From: Propionibacteriaceae bacterium
GTDB lineage: Bacteria > Actinomycetota > Actinomycetes > Propionibacteriales > Propionibacteriaceae
DNA: 38,045 nt
Assembly: GCA_020438595.1 (NCBI GenBank)
Contig: JAGQUI010000001.1
Location: forward strand, 1 to 38,045
Direction: 5' to 3'
Positions 8,371-16,298 of this stretch are shown piece by piece. Made by a program: the position numbers and the translations under genes. Each line of letters opens with the position of its first letter. Within the stretch, counting starts at the first letter, position 1. The notes beneath the pieces are model-generated. The model had not been told where the DNA came from. It saw only the letters and a program-made list of their open reading frames with translations, and did no database searches.

Positions 8371-11121
8371 ATGACAGCAGGTGCCACCGACACAAGCCCT
8401 GTCCTCGACGGGGAGGCGGCGGCTGCGGTCGCTCACCGAGGTGGGCATGTGCAGATCATCGCGGCCGCCGGCTCGGGCAAGACCGAGGTCGTCTCCCAGC
8501 GCGTGGCCTCGCTCCTCAAGGACGGCGAGCAGCCTGAATCGATCGTGGCGTTCACGTTCACCGAGAAGGCCGCCGAGGAGTTGAAGGATCGCATCCGAGA
8601 GCGGTCGGTTGCCCTCCTCGGACCGTCCGCAACCGACAAGCTGGGGCACTTGTACGTCGGGACCATCCACGGTTACTGCTTCCGCCTCCTCCAGACCTAC
8701 GTGCCTCGGTTCGAGACCTACACCCCGCTCGACCCCAACCAGTTGACCAACCTCCTGTACCGGGAGGCCAACCGACTGAGCCTCCGACAGTTCGACCAGC
8801 GCAACCGAGTGTTCTCCGGCATCGAGCAGTTCCAGCAGTCCGTCGACGTCGTCGAGAACGAGTACATGGCCCTCGACGTCATCCCGGACGGTGCCTTCAA
8901 GGACGCGCTGGTCAAGTACTACGCGATGCTCGACAACTACCGCTTCATGTCGTTTGGCACACAGATCGTCGAGGCCGTTCGCGCTCTGGAAGACCCGGTT
9001 GTGCATGCGGCAGTGACGGCCAACTTCAAGCACCTGATCGTTGACGAGTACCAGGACGTGAACCCTGCCCAGGAGCGCTTAATCGAGCTGCTGGCGAAGC
9101 CCCAAGGCTCGGCCGACGTGGTCGTAGTGGGTGACGACGATCAGGCCATCTACCAGTGGCGCGGCTCGCATGTGGCGAACATCGTCGCCTTCGCGACTCG
9201 CTACCCCAACGTGTCGAAGTTCGAGCTACTGGCTAACCGCCGCTCGCGACCGGACATCGTGGCGCTCGCCAACGGGTTCGCGAAGTCGATCCCTGGCCGC
9301 ATCAACAAGGAGATGACCGCAGTCCGCCCATCCGCCGGGCCGTCGGTCTCCATCGCCGTCGGCCACCTGATGGAGCAAGACGAGGCGGACTCGATCGCGC
9401 TTGACATCGAGGCACTGCACAAGGAGGGCGTGCGCTACCGAGACATCGCTATCCTCGTGCGCGGCAAGACGGCGTACACGCGGATCTTGGACGCCCTGGC
9501 GATCTCCAGTATCCCCGTGCAGCCGGGCGGGCGAACGGGCCTGTTCGAGCAGCCCGAGGCGGAAGTCTTTGGGGCGACCTTTGCGTGGATCTCGAATGTC
9601 GACTGGAGCGTGAGCAAGTGGAAGACGCGAGCATCCGTCAATCTGAGCGGTCTTCTCGACCGCTACGTGTCCGTCTTCGGCCTCGACGCCGCCGGGCGGC
9701 AGGCCCTGAGCGCACACCTGCAAACGTGGAAGTCCAAGCGTGGCGATGAGAACTGGACACCGAGCCTCGTGGGGGAGTTCTACAACCTGACCGACCTCCT
9801 CGGCATCCGCAACTGGGACCTCACAGACGAGATGCAGCGCAACCGGCTCGGGACCATCGCACGCTTCACAGCGGTCATGGCTGACTACGAATCGGTGACA
9901 CGGCGCTCGCGGCGAGACGCGGACAATCCGGGGGAGCAGGTCGGCGGAGCCGTCGGAGGCGAGTGGTTCTACAAGAACTTCGCACTGATCCTGACGAACT
10001 ACGCGACCGGCAGTTACGACGACTTCGACGGCGAGAACGACATACTCGGCGATGGGGTCGCCCTCGGGACCATCCACGGCGCGAAGGGGCTCGAATGGCC
10101 CGTGGTCTTCCTGCCCTCCTTGAAGGAGGGGCGCTTCCCATCCGACAAGTCCGGGTCGCTGAAGAACTGGCTGATCCCGCGCACCCTGTTCGACGCCGCG
10201 CGTTACGAAGGATCAGACGCGGAGGAACGCCGTCTCTTCTACGTCGCCCTCACCCGGGCTCGTGACTGGGTAGGTCTCTCCTCCCACCAGCGGGTCAACA
10301 CCCAGTCGCGGCAGCCGTCGCCCTACATCCTCGAAGCCCAGGCGATTGCCACCAGCGGCAGCCTGCCTACCAATGCGGAGCCACGCGGTGAAGCCCCGAC
10401 CAGCATCACCGTCACTTACAGCGAGCTCGATGCCTACATGGAGTGCCCACGGAGTTACCTGCTTCGCAACGAACTTGGCTTCATGCCGCCAGTGCAGTCC
10501 GAGATTGGCTACGGCAACGCCGTCCACCACGTCTTGCGCACCATCTCCGAGCACGTCAAGGCGACTGGATCCGTACCCGACTCGGCCGCGGTTGACGCCC
10601 TGATGGACTCGGAGTTCTTCCTGCCCTTCGCCAACAAACCTGCCCACCAGGAGATGCGGGAGAAGGCCAGGAGGCTCATTCAGACCTATGTCACTGACAA
10701 CACGACCGAACTGCAACGGACGTGGGCCACGGAGCGCCCCTTTGAGCTCTACCTCGATGGGGTGGTCATCAGCGGCCGTGCGGATGTCGTCTTCGATGAG
10801 CACAACGGGGTGGCTGACAACCTCTACATCGTTGACTACAAGACGGCGCTCGGCGAGGAACTGAAGCCCTTGCAGCTGCAGATCTACGCCGACGCCGGAC
10901 GCCGAGAGGGCCTCACCGTTGGAGCCGCCTTCATCCAGGACCTCAGCGCCATGGTGCGGCACGACGTCAGCATCACGCCCGCGGACATCGTGGCGGCCGA
11001 GGGGTTGGTGACGGAAGCGGCGACGGGGCTGCGAACGCGCGACTTCACGCCCACGCCCGAACGCCGAAGATGCTCGACCTGTGATGTGCGGACCATCTGC
11101 GGAGCGGCGGCAACAAGGTGA
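8371..11121 (+). CDS. UvrD/Rep-family helicase with C-terminal Fe-S PD-(D/E)XK nuclease
   Basis: 916 aa single-chain helicase-nuclease. SF1A motifs in order: Walker A AAAGSGKT (34-38 for GSGKT), Ia TFTEKAAEEL, Walker B DEYQD (225-229), III GDDDQAIYQWRG (254-265), V GTIHGAKGLEW (about 566-576), VI FYVALTRAR (623-631). The C-terminal domain is AddB/Cas4/AdnAB-like, with H719, GRAD (D805), VDYKT (D822, K824), and cysteines C692, C901, C904 and C910 in a C...CxxCx5C pattern that would hold a 4Fe-4S cluster. It would unwind and degrade DNA ends. The chromosomal AdnA/AdnB proteins share this layout, but they occur as a pair and this gene stands alone next to a methyltransferase. The ATG at 8371 has no Shine-Dalgarno sequence and sits 7 bases after a -10-like TAGCCT. 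A defence role is inferred from context. Confidence 0.92.
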   Translation: MTAGATDTSPVLDGEAAAAVAHRGGHVQIIAAAGSGKTEVVSQRVASLLKDGEQPESIVAFTFTEKAAEELKDRIRERSVALLGPSATDKLGHLYVGTIHGYCFRLLQTYVPRFETYTPLDPNQLTNLLYREANRLSLRQFDQRNRVFSGIEQFQQSVDVVENEYMALDVIPDGAFKDALVKYYAMLDNYRFMSFGTQIVEAVRALEDPVVHAAVTANFKHLIVDEYQDVNPAQERLIELLAKPQGSADVVVVGDDDQAIYQWRGSHVANIVAFATRYPNVSKFELLANRRSRPDIVALANGFAKSIPGRINKEMTAVRPSAGPSVSIAVGHLMEQDEADSIALDIEALHKEGVRYRDIAILVRGKTAYTRILDALAISSIPVQPGGRTGLFEQPEAEVFGATFAWISNVDWSVSKWKTRASVNLSGLLDRYVSVFGLDAAGRQALSAHLQTWKSKRGDENWTPSLVGEFYNLTDLLGIRNWDLTDEMQRNRLGTIARFTAVMADYESVTRRSRRDADNPGEQVGGAVGGEWFYKNFALILTNYATGSYDDFDGENDILGDGVALGTIHGAKGLEWPVVFLPSLKEGRFPSDKSGSLKNWLIPRTLFDAARYEGSDAEERRLFYVALTRARDWVGLSSHQRVNTQSRQPSPYILEAQAIATSGSLPTNAEPRGEAPTSITVTYSELDAYMECPRSYLLRNELGFMPPVQSEIGYGNAVHHVLRTISEHVKATGSVPDSAAVDALMDSEFFLPFANKPAHQEMREKARRLIQTYVTDNTTELQRTWATERPFELYLDGVVISGRADVVFDEHNGVADNLYIVDYKTALGEELKPLQLQIYADAGRREGLTVGAAFIQDLSAMVRHDVSITPADIVAAEGLVTEAATGLRTRDFTPTPERRRCSTCDVRTICGAAATR

Positions 11122-11164
11122 GGCCGAAAAGGCACCAGCGTGAACTTCTGTCCTCGGCACTCCC

Positions 11165-11170
11165 TAGAAT
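11165..11170 (+). promoter_or_regulatory. Weak -10-like TAGAAT upstream of the Dam-type gene
   Basis: TAGAAT lies 38 bases before the GTG at 11209, with a good AGGAGG ribosome-binding site between them (11198-11203). No clear -35 is visible. The 87-base gap after the helicase stop leaves room for a separate promoter, although read-through from the helicase is equally possible. Confidence 0.3.
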
Positions 11171-11208
11171 CAGGATCACATCCAGTACGACTCGACCAGG
11201 AGGCCGCC

Positions 11209-12099
11209 GTGGTTGACGTCATCGCCCGTCGCGGCTCCCACGCCAGCCCGCTTCGCTACCCCGGCGGCAAGGCCACTCTCGCTGGGTTCTTCGAGACCAC
11301 GATCAACGCTCTCGGCCTTCACAGGCCGACATACATCGAGCCCTACGCCGGGGGTGCCGGTGCCGGTCTGGAACTACTCCTCAAAGGGGTCGTGGGCATG
11401 GTCGTCATCAACGACCTCGACCCCGCGATCCACGCCTGCTGGAAGGCGATGGTGAAAGACTCGGAGAACTTCCTCAGGTTGCTCGACCGTACCCCTCTCA
11501 CCATTGACGAGTGGAGATCGCAACGCGAGATCTACCGGCGCCGTCACCAAGGGGACGTCGATCCCCTCGCCCTGGGATTCGCCACGTTCTACCTCAACCG
11601 GACCAGCCGCTCAGGAGTGCTTGGCGCGGGCGTCATCGGGGGGTTCGCCCAGCAGGGCCAATACAAGATCGGCGCACGGTACGACAAGGAAGCCCTCACG
11701 GCCCGGATAGAGAAGGTCGCGGAGCTCCGCGGGAGGATCCGAGTCACGAAGCAGGACGGTGCTGCACGACTCCGCGAGTACCTCCAAAAGGACAACGTCT
11801 TCGCCTACGTGGATCCGCCGTACGTCGCGAAGGGCAGCTCGCTCTACATGAGCGCCTTTGAGGAGGAGGATCACGTTGCGTTGGCGAGCGTGCTCAACGC
11901 ACACGCGAACACCAATTGGGTGTTGACCTACGACGTCGCCGAGCTGATCCAAAGCCTCTACAAAGCGCGAGACGTATCCGAGTTCAGGCTCCTGTACTCC
12001 GCGCACCTCCGCGGCCCGCATGACAACCTCAAGCGAACCTCAGCGAGCGAGCTGATTGTACTATCGAACCCTGTATCGAACGCACTACGCCCTACCTAG
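11209..12099 (+). CDS. Dam-type (alpha-class) DNA N6-adenine methyltransferase
   Basis: 296 aa starting at the GTG at 11209, chosen because AGGAGG lies five bases upstream. A longer frame from 11140 would add 23 residues without a ribosome-binding site. Near the N-terminus is SPLRYPGGK, the AdoMet-contacting motif of Dam enzymes. Motif I is YIEPYAGGAGAG (E44-G51) and motif IV is YVDPPY (D202-Y205). Motif I before IV, with the recognition region between them, is the alpha-class order. It methylates adenine in a short site, possibly GATC-like, but the specificity cannot be read from the sequence. It follows the helicase-nuclease on the same strand and may mark self DNA for it. Its TAG abuts the nurA stop with no gap, so the two genes converge end to end. 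Confidence 0.92.
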   Translation: MVDVIARRGSHASPLRYPGGKATLAGFFETTINALGLHRPTYIEPYAGGAGAGLELLLKGVVGMVVINDLDPAIHACWKAMVKDSENFLRLLDRTPLTIDEWRSQREIYRRRHQGDVDPLALGFATFYLNRTSRSGVLGAGVIGGFAQQGQYKIGARYDKEALTARIEKVAELRGRIRVTKQDGAARLREYLQKDNVFAYVDPPYVAKGSSLYMSAFEEEDHVALASVLNAHANTNWVLTYDVAELIQSLYKARDVSEFRLLYSAHLRGPHDNLKRTSASELIVLSNPVSNALRPT

Positions 12100-13521
12100 T
12101 CAGTGCGCTCCGACGAATGGCCCGGATTGACGAATCTGACTCCGCGCGGGCAAGCCAAGCGACTGCTGGACCAGCGCGCGGAGGACCGACTGCCCCACCC
12201 CCAGTGGCAAGGACGCGGCGGAGTGTGCCAGCGCCACCGGAATCACGGCGTTTTCGTATAGGCGTGTCTGCACATGGTCGAGCACCTCGCATATCGGGCG
12301 GAGGGTCGGGTAGCTCGACCAGAGTTCCCCATCTGGGTCCCCATAGGGAGTGACCCCCGGCTTGGGAGGGACCGTGACGACGAGAGTTCGTCCGTTCTTG
12401 GTTCGGTAGATGAACCGTCTTCCGTAGAACTCGTCTGACCCGTAGGGGTTGTTCAGCGGTCGCCCGGTCACCCGATTGATGTACTCAGTCGTCAGAAGCA
12501 TGGCCTGGCCCGGCTCGATCAGATGAGCAATGAGATGGGCATGCTCGACGAACACGCCCGACTTTTCAACGCCGACGACCAACGGCGCGGCAGGGCGGTT
12601 GTTCGCGATGCAGTGCTTGGCGAACTCGCCTAGGTACTCCTGAAAGCGCCGTTTGAGGGGGGCTACGGTCCCGTGCAAACCCAGTGGTCCGTCCGTGATG
12701 AACAGAGTCCTCTCAAGCACTTCGTAACTGTGGGCATCCTCGAACAGCAACTGCATGTAACCGAGAGAGGTCAACCGCTCAGCTACCAGCATCATGCGTG
12801 TCAGTGCACTGCGGTTTGAGCCTTCAGGCATGTACTCCTCCTCGGTGCGAAGAACGTCACCGAGGTAGACCGTTGCACCGCATTCGGGACACTTGGTGCC
12901 TTCCTTTGGCACCTCGATCTGGCCGCCCGAGAGCTGCGCATCCTTCGCACCACAGGACGGACAGCGTCGAAGGGGAGCGCTTGTAGCGGGAGCACTCGGG
13001 GAGCCGTGCAGTGCCAGGAGCATGTCCGCAAGCGTCTGGTCCGACGCCGGGTCGAACTTCGTCTCGTGAAGGAAACGGTCCAACTCTTGCCGCCATGTGT
13101 CGACGCCCGTTGAACCCGGGATCACGAGACCCGAACCAGGCAGCGCCCGGTCAAACGCGGCGTGCTGATGCGCCTCCCGGAGTAGGCGCGGGTTGACGAA
13201 GTCGCCGGCCCCAGCGGCGTGCAACTTCTCGAAGTCGATGAAAGAGGCCGCGACGCGCACGTAGCCGACCTTGATGGTCGGGTGCTCACGAGTAGCTTCG
13301 ACTTCGGAGTCTGAACCATCAACCGTGATAGCGAATCGAACCACCTCCGCGATGTCTGCGTTGTCGAGTTCGGCGACCGGACGACAGAGCGACGTCACCC
13401 GAACCTCGTCGGCGGGCGTGGCTTGGGCGATCTCCCAGCGCGAAAACGCGTCGTGGACCGCTTGGTCATTGACGACAGGTACGTGCCCGAGCCGCGAGGC
13501 TCGCTCAGAGGAGTACGGCAC
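12100..13521 (-). CDS. NurA-like nuclease with internal zinc ribbon
   Basis: 473 aa. The N-terminal half carries ITVDGSDSEVEA, matching the NurA motif I (D68). LFITDGPLGLHG (D277) matches the second acidic motif, and VGVEKSG (K320) the following lysine motif. The C-terminal region around ALAHSAASLPL resembles the final NurA helix. Between the first two motifs is a zinc ribbon, CPSC at 187-190 and CPEC at 211-214, which is not part of the minimal NurA fold. NurA is a manganese-dependent 5'-3' nuclease that docks on the HerA hexamer and resects DNA ends. The gene lies 2 bases after herA on the same strand, the classic order. NurA identification rests on motif spacing and the HerA neighbour, so it is good but not absolute. 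Confidence 0.8.
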   Translation of the reverse strand: MPYSSERASRLGHVPVVNDQAVHDAFSRWEIAQATPADEVRVTSLCRPVAELDNADIAEVVRFAITVDGSDSEVEATREHPTIKVGYVRVAASFIDFEKLHAAGAGDFVNPRLLREAHQHAAFDRALPGSGLVIPGSTGVDTWRQELDRFLHETKFDPASDQTLADMLLALHGSPSAPATSAPLRRCPSCGAKDAQLSGGQIEVPKEGTKCPECGATVYLGDVLRTEEEYMPEGSNRSALTRMMLVAERLTSLGYMQLLFEDAHSYEVLERTLFITDGPLGLHGTVAPLKRRFQEYLGEFAKHCIANNRPAAPLVVGVEKSGVFVEHAHLIAHLIEPGQAMLLTTEYINRVTGRPLNNPYGSDEFYGRRFIYRTKNGRTLVVTVPPKPGVTPYGDPDGELWSSYPTLRPICEVLDHVQTRLYENAVIPVALAHSAASLPLGVGQSVLRALVQQSLGLPARSQIRQSGPFVGAH

Positions 13522-13523
13522 TG

Positions 13524-15500
13524 CTAGCTGACCTCAACCGGCTGGAGGCCCGCTGCTACGCGTGCCGTGTTGATCATCGCATGGTCGAACTTAGCGATCT
13601 GCGCCGGCACGATGTACTTACCCGAGTGTGTCTTCATGCGCACAAACCCCTGATCCTCGATACGGCGAAGGCTTCCAGCCCAAGTCCTGAAGTCGTAGTA
13701 GTGCGACAACTCGTTGGTCTCTTTGTCGGAGTTCAAGTGAGCCACGAGCCAGTTGGATGTGTTCGACAGGATCCGCTGGTCTACCGAGGTCACCTCCTGC
13801 GTCGCGTAAATGAGACCCATCTTGTACTTCGCGGCCTCCTTCGAAAGGCGAACCCAAGGATTGTCAGCGACATCCTTGCCTCCGCGCTCGAACAGATTGT
13901 GCGCCTCCTCCACGACGATCTGAATCCTGACTGGGTCCTGGTTCGCGCGGAAGACCTCTCCGGCACGGTTCAGTAGGTGAGTCACTATCCGCTCCGACAT
14001 GACCTTGGCAACTAGGTCGTTCCCACTCGAGAGATCGACGATGACTAGTCGGCCCTCGATCATGTCCTGCCACAGTTGCTCTGCAACGTCGCCGGAAGAC
14101 GCAGTCCCATGAAATGCACGGATCGTGCGGATTGCGGAGGTGACTCCCGTGTATTCGTAGACCGCTGCGATGTCGGAGAAACGGCTATTCTCATCGTGCC
14201 ACTTTGGGAACTCTCCTGGCCGTGCGGCCACCCAGGTGGCCAGCGACAGCGCGGCCTGAGGCGAGGCCACCTGGTATTTCCCGGTTCCTGCGGGCGCGAT
14301 TGCATTCGGATGCGCCGCGAGAAAGGCCGTCGCCTTCTCACCAGAGAACGCGATGCGGAGTGGCTGTGTGAAGGTAGATGCAGCGAAGCCACACTTCGCG
14401 AGCAGGCCGTAGAAGGCGACCAGAGACCAGCCCCATCGGTTGTGCGCGCTTTGATTGTTCGGGTCTGGCTCCGAAAGATCAGCGGCGCGGAAGCTCTTGG
14501 CGTAGTTGGTGTTGACCGGCGCTGTCGCGTCACTGACCAAACCCCATACGGCATCAAGGACATCGCGATCATAAAAGTTCAGTCGCAGGGTCTTCTCTCT
14601 CCCATCGTTGGGATCGGGATCTACCTTGTAGATGCGAACCGCTCTGTCGTCGTCGCCGAGGAGCCGGAGCCCGGTCTTGTCTTGTTCGTTCACGTTGGCG
14701 TACTCACCCTGCGGATCGAAGATGAGTTGGCCGACCTTGATACCAGTACGCGCTGAGTGGGAGGCGATCGCCGTCACAAGGGTCTTGATCGTGTTGGACT
14801 TTCCCGTGCGCGTCATGCCGAAGACGGCCGTCTTGCGCGCGATGAAGTCCCCGATGTGCACGTGCACCTCTGCCGTATCCACACCCGCTTCGCGAGCGCG
14901 CCGCCGAGTGGATGAGAACCGGACCGCGCCGAGGGCGAGAAGGTCGTCGCCCTCCGGCTCCGGATAGGATGCCACCCACGATAGGACCTGCTCAGAAGGC
15001 AAGAAGACTTGGTACCTTGCAGAGGAGACGACGTTGTCGATGTCGGATCCGAAAAGGATCGTGCTGGAGTTCGGCTCGGTGTAGAAGGTGCCGATCACCT
15101 CGCAGTCGAACGCAGACTGCTGGAGCTCATTGCGTGTGAGCTCGTCGGTCACCTCATCGAATCCCTTGCCCGAGTCTCCTGCATCGCGAACGACAGCGAG
15201 GCGTGTCTGGACAAGATCAGCCTCGTTGGGAAGCTGAGCAGTTCCGGCAACACGTAGAAGGATCAGCTCCTCGTCATCGAGAGTAAAACCTCTCGACGTC
15301 TGTACCCCGGCCGCCGCAAGCAGGAACGCACCGTGCGGAACACCCCCGGCCTGCGTCTTGCGCCAGTCATCTGTGAGAACTACTGCTCGTGCGTAGTCCA
15401 TCCGGTAGATGCCGCCCACCGCCCTGCATCCGGAGTTAACCAACTTCGCCAATGGGGTGGAGGCGCGCGAGGACTCCAAGATGGTGGCACTGATACTCAT
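13524..15500 (-). CDS. HerA-family hexameric DNA translocase ATPase
   Basis: 658 aa from the ATG at 15498-15500. A TTG ten codons further upstream has no ribosome-binding site and was rejected. The N-terminal part is a HAS-barrel-like beta domain. The FtsK/HerA ATPase core has Walker A FGMTRTGKSNT (residues about 227-237), Walker B IVVEEAHNLF near residue 530, and a sensor region IYATQEVTSVDQRILSN. HerA forms a hexameric ring that pumps duplex DNA into its partner nuclease, here the NurA-like protein 2 bases downstream. In bacteria, HerA paired with nucleases or SIR2 domains acts in phage defence, which suits this island; a repair role is the alternative. A -10-like TAGGGT lies 7 bases before the ATG, inside a dyad, so the message may be leaderless. 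Confidence 0.9.
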   Translation of the reverse strand: MSISATILESSRASTPLAKLVNSGCRAVGGIYRMDYARAVVLTDDWRKTQAGGVPHGAFLLAAAGVQTSRGFTLDDEELILLRVAGTAQLPNEADLVQTRLAVVRDAGDSGKGFDEVTDELTRNELQQSAFDCEVIGTFYTEPNSSTILFGSDIDNVVSSARYQVFLPSEQVLSWVASYPEPEGDDLLALGAVRFSSTRRRAREAGVDTAEVHVHIGDFIARKTAVFGMTRTGKSNTIKTLVTAIASHSARTGIKVGQLIFDPQGEYANVNEQDKTGLRLLGDDDRAVRIYKVDPDPNDGREKTLRLNFYDRDVLDAVWGLVSDATAPVNTNYAKSFRAADLSEPDPNNQSAHNRWGWSLVAFYGLLAKCGFAASTFTQPLRIAFSGEKATAFLAAHPNAIAPAGTGKYQVASPQAALSLATWVAARPGEFPKWHDENSRFSDIAAVYEYTGVTSAIRTIRAFHGTASSGDVAEQLWQDMIEGRLVIVDLSSGNDLVAKVMSERIVTHLLNRAGEVFRANQDPVRIQIVVEEAHNLFERGGKDVADNPWVRLSKEAAKYKMGLIYATQEVTSVDQRILSNTSNWLVAHLNSDKETNELSHYYDFRTWAGSLRRIEDQGFVRMKTHSGKYIVPAQIAKFDHAMINTARVAAGLQPVEVS

Positions 15501-15503
15501 GGA

Positions 15504-15526
15504 CGGAACCCTAGTGACCGGTTCCG
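15504..15526 (-). promoter_or_regulatory. 7-bp dyad overlapping a leaderless-type herA promoter
   Basis: CGGAACC, nine spacer bases and GGTTCCG form a perfect dyad ending 3 bases before the herA ATG. On the minus strand TAGGGT (15513-15508) is a TANNNT -10 with 7 bases to the ATG. A repressor bound to the dyad would cover the -10 and the transcription start. No -35 is evident. The upstream stretch 15527-15794 shows no credible gene on either strand. Confidence 0.45.
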
Positions 15527-15794
15527 ACAAGTGGGGGAGGCGCGTGCCGCTCGAGGCGCTGCGGTCGACCCGGGCACCCTCATGGCAACGCGGACCGGCC
15601 TCCGCCGAGTTCTGCTCTCGTGGGGTAGGTCAGCGGCTAGTGATCGTCCGGCCGATCCGGTTGCTGCCCCCGTCGAAAGGGGTCTCGCGCAGCCGTCTGG
15701 TGCCCGTGGCCTTGGGATTGGCCAACGTCGCGCCGCACTCGCATCGCCTTGCCACAGTCACCTAGCCTCAGCTCTCGTCTCGAAGCCCCCCAGG

Positions 15795-16298
15795 TCATTC
15801 ACTACCCGGTTCGGTCGAGGTGTGCCGAGCGAATCTCACCCTTGCTGGCCAAGGCTGATGGCGTTCTTCGCAATGAAGCTTGATGCGCTGCCGGAGACGG
15901 TCGAGGAAGGCGGGGACGGCGTAGCGGTGCCATTCCTCGAGCAGGTTGCTACTGGTGTCGATGCCGGCGCGGCGACGTTGGTCGGCGAGGACGGCGATCT
16001 CGTGGACTAAGTGCGGGTGCTGGGGCCAGCAGGGCGGGATCATGCCGGCGGTTGGGTCCCACACGTACTCGGTGTTGAACCACGTCACGACGGCATCGAG
16101 CCACTCCCACAGTTCTTGGCGGAGTTGCCGCTTGCGACAGGTCGGTGGGTCCCACGGGCGGGGCAGCAGCGCGGGGTCGCCGATCTGCTCCTTGGTTTCG
16201 TCGTCTCCTTCCGCGGCGAGGTACAGGTCCTTGTACGCGGCGCTGAGTGCGGGTCCGTCCGGCACGGGAAACGGCAGCGCGAGCGGTCGGTCGGTCAT
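15795..16298 (-). CDS. DUF4913-like small protein of actinobacterial conjugative elements
   Basis: 167 aa soluble protein with no signal peptide or membrane segment. The core runs LWEWLDAVVTWFNTEYVW, then a proline/tryptophan-rich PPCWPQHPHLVHEIAVLAD and WHRYAVPAFLDRL. This Trp-rich pattern, with CWPQHP in the middle, resembles DUF4913 proteins found beside transfer genes; I am moderately sure of the family, and no function is known. The ATG at 16296-16298 overlaps the stop of the coupling ATPase (ATGA) and has GGAGG seven bases upstream, so it is the last gene of the conjugation operon. The gene may once have had a downstream neighbour that was displaced by the herA-nurA block. Confidence 0.7.
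   Translation of the reverse strand: MTDRPLALPFPVPDGPALSAAYKDLYLAAEGDDETKEQIGDPALLPRPWDPPTCRKRQLRQELWEWLDAVVTWFNTEYVWDPTAGMIPPCWPQHPHLVHEIAVLADQRRRAGIDTSSNLLEEWHRYAVPAFLDRLRQRIKLHCEERHQPWPARVRFARHTSTEPGSE

Noticed and set aside
3589..15500. BREX or DISARM system
   Set aside because: No PglZ, BrxC/BrxL, PglX, DrmA/DrmB or PLD-like gene is present; the methylases belong to type III and Dam families.
15333..16010. Plus-strand open frames spanning the gap between herA and the DUF4913-like gene
   Set aside because: They overlap the HerA N-terminus and the DUF4913-like gene antisense, have no ribosome-binding site and resemble no family.
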